The notes under the pieces: model-generated
The model's input: the letters and a program-made list of their open reading frames with translations, nothing else
Told to the model about the DNA's origin: nothing
Database searches by the model: none
Made by a program: the position numbers and the translations under genes
Origin: an uncultured Janibacter sp.
Lineage (GTDB): Bacteria > Actinomycetota > Actinomycetes > Actinomycetales > Dermatophilaceae
Length of the DNA stretch: 6,342 nt
NCBI GenBank assembly: GCA_946222495.1
Contig: CAMICF010000179.1
Coordinates: 1-6,342, forward strand
Reading direction: 5' to 3'
Shown here: in pieces, positions 5,163 to 6,342 of the stretch
Numbering within the stretch: the stretch's first letter is position 1
Layout of the letters: the number at the start of each line of letters is the position of its first letter

Positions 5163-6342
5163 ATGAGCGGCGAGACAGACGCGAGCCTGAAGATCGCGAT
5201 CGTGGGACCGAGCCACCCGTACAAGGGGGGCGTGTCCGCGCACACGACGACCCTGGCGCACGAGCTGAGCGACGCCGGCCACGACGTCACCCTCGTGTCG
5301 TGGAGCCACCTCTACCCGACGGTCTTCTACCCGGGGGAGCAGCCGACGCCGAGCGCGGGGAACCCGGACGTCCCTCCCTTCCCGCGGACGGTCCGTGCCC
5401 TCTCCTGGGCCCGGCCGGACTCGCTCGTGCGGGCCGGTCGTCGGCTGCGGGACATCGACCTCGTCATCGTCGTGCACGTCATCCCGCCCGTCGTGCCGCT
5501 CCACCTCATGCTGCTGCGGGCCGCAGGGGTCGGACGGACCGCGATCTCCGGCCGGGGGCCCCGCAGCGTCGTCATCGCCCACAACGTCCTGCCGCACGAG
5601 CCGCACCCCGGTGACGCGGCCCTGATGCGCACCTTCTTCCGGCGGGTCGACGCCGTCGTCGTCCACTCCGCGGACCAGGCCCGTCTGGCGCGCGAGCTCG
5701 ACGCCGAGCACGTCGTCGTCACCGACCTGCCGCCCCACCTCCCCGGGGGAGCGCCCGTCGAGAGGCACGAGCACCGCGGTCCCGCACGGCTGCTCGCCCT
5801 CGGCCTCGTCCGGGGCTACAAGGGCATCGACATCCTCATGCGGGCGATGCTCCGGGTACCGGACGTCTCGCTCACCGTCGCCGGGGAGATCTGGGGAGAC
5901 GCCGGCGACGAGCTGCGCCGCCTCGGCGCCACCCACGAGCTGCGGGACCGGGTGAGCATCCACAGCGGCTACGTCCCGGCCGACCGGATCGCCCGGCTCC
6001 TCGCCGACCACGACGTGCTCTCCCTGACCTACCGCAGCGCGACCGCGAGCCAGAACGTCCTGCTCGCGCACACGCACGGTCTCGCCGTCCTCGCCTCGGA
6101 CGTCGGGACCTTCGGGGACCAGGTCACCGACGGGGTCGACGGCTACGTCGTCCCGCCGGAGGACGAGGACGCGGTCGTCGCGGTTCTGCGTCAGCTCTCC
6201 GACCCCGACGAGGTCGAGCGGATCCGGGCCGGAGTGAAGGCCCCGGACCTCCACACCTCGTGGACGCACTACGTCGGTGCCCTCGAAGCCCTCGGCGCCA
6301 GCACCGGCGGGGCCGACCCGGGCCTCACACCGACGCCGCGCC
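5163..6342 (+). CDS. Glycosyltransferase family 4-type (GT-B) protein, partial at 3' edge
   Basis: The frame is open from ATG 5163 to the window end (393 codons, no stop). It codes for a GT-B glycosyltransferase that would move a sugar from a nucleotide donor to a glycan or lipid-linked acceptor on the cytoplasmic face of the membrane. The N-terminal Rossmann half has IAIVGPSHPYKGGVSAHTTT (11-30), with the glycine loop of GT4 enzymes, and VVIAHNVLPHEPHPGD (136-151). The second half has LGLVRGYKGIDILMRAM (213-229), VAGEIWGD (239-246), LTYRSATASQN (288-298) and VLASDVGTFGDQVTDGVDGYVVPPED (309-334). The usual first Glu of the E-x7-E donor motif is replaced by the SATASQN stretch, as in a known GT4 subgroup with YRSATQS. 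An in-frame TAG at 5148 and no start codon between fix the ATG. The Gly/Pro-rich tail suggests the stop lies soon after the edge. Donor and acceptor are unknown. Confidence 0.85.
   Translation, partial: MSGETDASLKIAIVGPSHPYKGGVSAHTTTLAHELSDAGHDVTLVSWSHLYPTVFYPGEQPTPSAGNPDVPPFPRTVRALSWARPDSLVRAGRRLRDIDLVIVVHVIPPVVPLHLMLLRAAGVGRTAISGRGPRSVVIAHNVLPHEPHPGDAALMRTFFRRVDAVVVHSADQARLARELDAEHVVVTDLPPHLPGGAPVERHEHRGPARLLALGLVRGYKGIDILMRAMLRVPDVSLTVAGEIWGDAGDELRRLGATHELRDRVSIHSGYVPADRIARLLADHDVLSLTYRSATASQNVLLAHTHGLAVLASDVGTFGDQVTDGVDGYVVPPEDEDAVVAVLRQLSDPDEVERIRAGVKAPDLHTSWTHYVGALEALGASTGGADPGLTPTPR

Noticed and set aside
4415..5614. Long plus-strand open frame of about 400 codons crossing the TIGR03089 gene, the divergent promoters and the start of the GT4 gene
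   Set aside because: It spans two real genes in the wrong frame and strand, is Gly/Arg/Pro-rich, and shows no domain. It is a composition artefact.
4965..6269. Long minus-strand open frame of about 430 codons opposite the GT4 gene
   Set aside because: The product is Asp/Val/Arg/Pro-rich without motifs, whereas the plus strand has clear GT-B motifs throughout.
1..6342. CRISPR array, tRNA/rRNA, insertion sequence, toxin-antitoxin or phage-defence genes
   Set aside because: No short regularly spaced non-coding repeats, cloverleaf, transposase motif or defence-type domain was seen on either strand. The only tandem repeats are the in-frame PG-binding modules.

Overview
The window is very GC-rich, uses almost only G/C-ending codons, and carries gene families typical of high-GC Gram-positive bacteria: a TIGR03089-type protein, a secreted hydrolase with many peptidoglycan-binding modules, and actinobacterial ScoAB. 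It is best read as a chromosomal segment of an actinomycete, probably Micrococcales (Intrasporangiaceae-like). The genus is an inference, not a reading.

Layout, left to right: (1) the C-terminal end of a plus-strand membrane-associated family 2 glycosyltransferase (1-185); (2) a perfect 15-bp bidirectional terminator hairpin (191-223); (3) a minus-strand two-gene operon, scoA-scoB, encoding the two subunits of a 3-oxoacid CoA-transferase (1689 down to 243), with a 1-nt gap between the genes; (4) a 273-bp divergent intergenic region (1690-1962) with a likely leaderless scoA promoter and several palindromes; (5) a plus-strand gene (1963-4302) for a 779-residue exported protein with an N-terminal LAS/M15-like zinc peptidase domain and seven PG_binding_1 modules; (6) a long hairpin shared by two convergent genes (4321-4371); (7) a minus-strand TIGR03089 family gene (5065 down to 4349); (8) a 97-bp divergent promoter region with two TAGGCT -10 boxes and a 9-bp inverted repeat; (9) a plus-strand GT-B (GT4-type) glycosyltransferase that runs off the right edge.

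The two glycosyltransferases and the wall-binding peptidase point to a cell-envelope or surface-glycan neighbourhood. The ScoAB operon (ketone-body or short-chain acyl-CoA metabolism) has no evident functional link to it and is isolated by its own promoter and terminator. I see no mobile element, RNA gene, CRISPR array or defence system. The most noteworthy items are the seven-module wall-binding architecture with near-identical internal repeats, and three start codons each preceded by a TAGGYT box at leaderless or near-leaderless spacing. I found no convincing undescribed multi-gene system.
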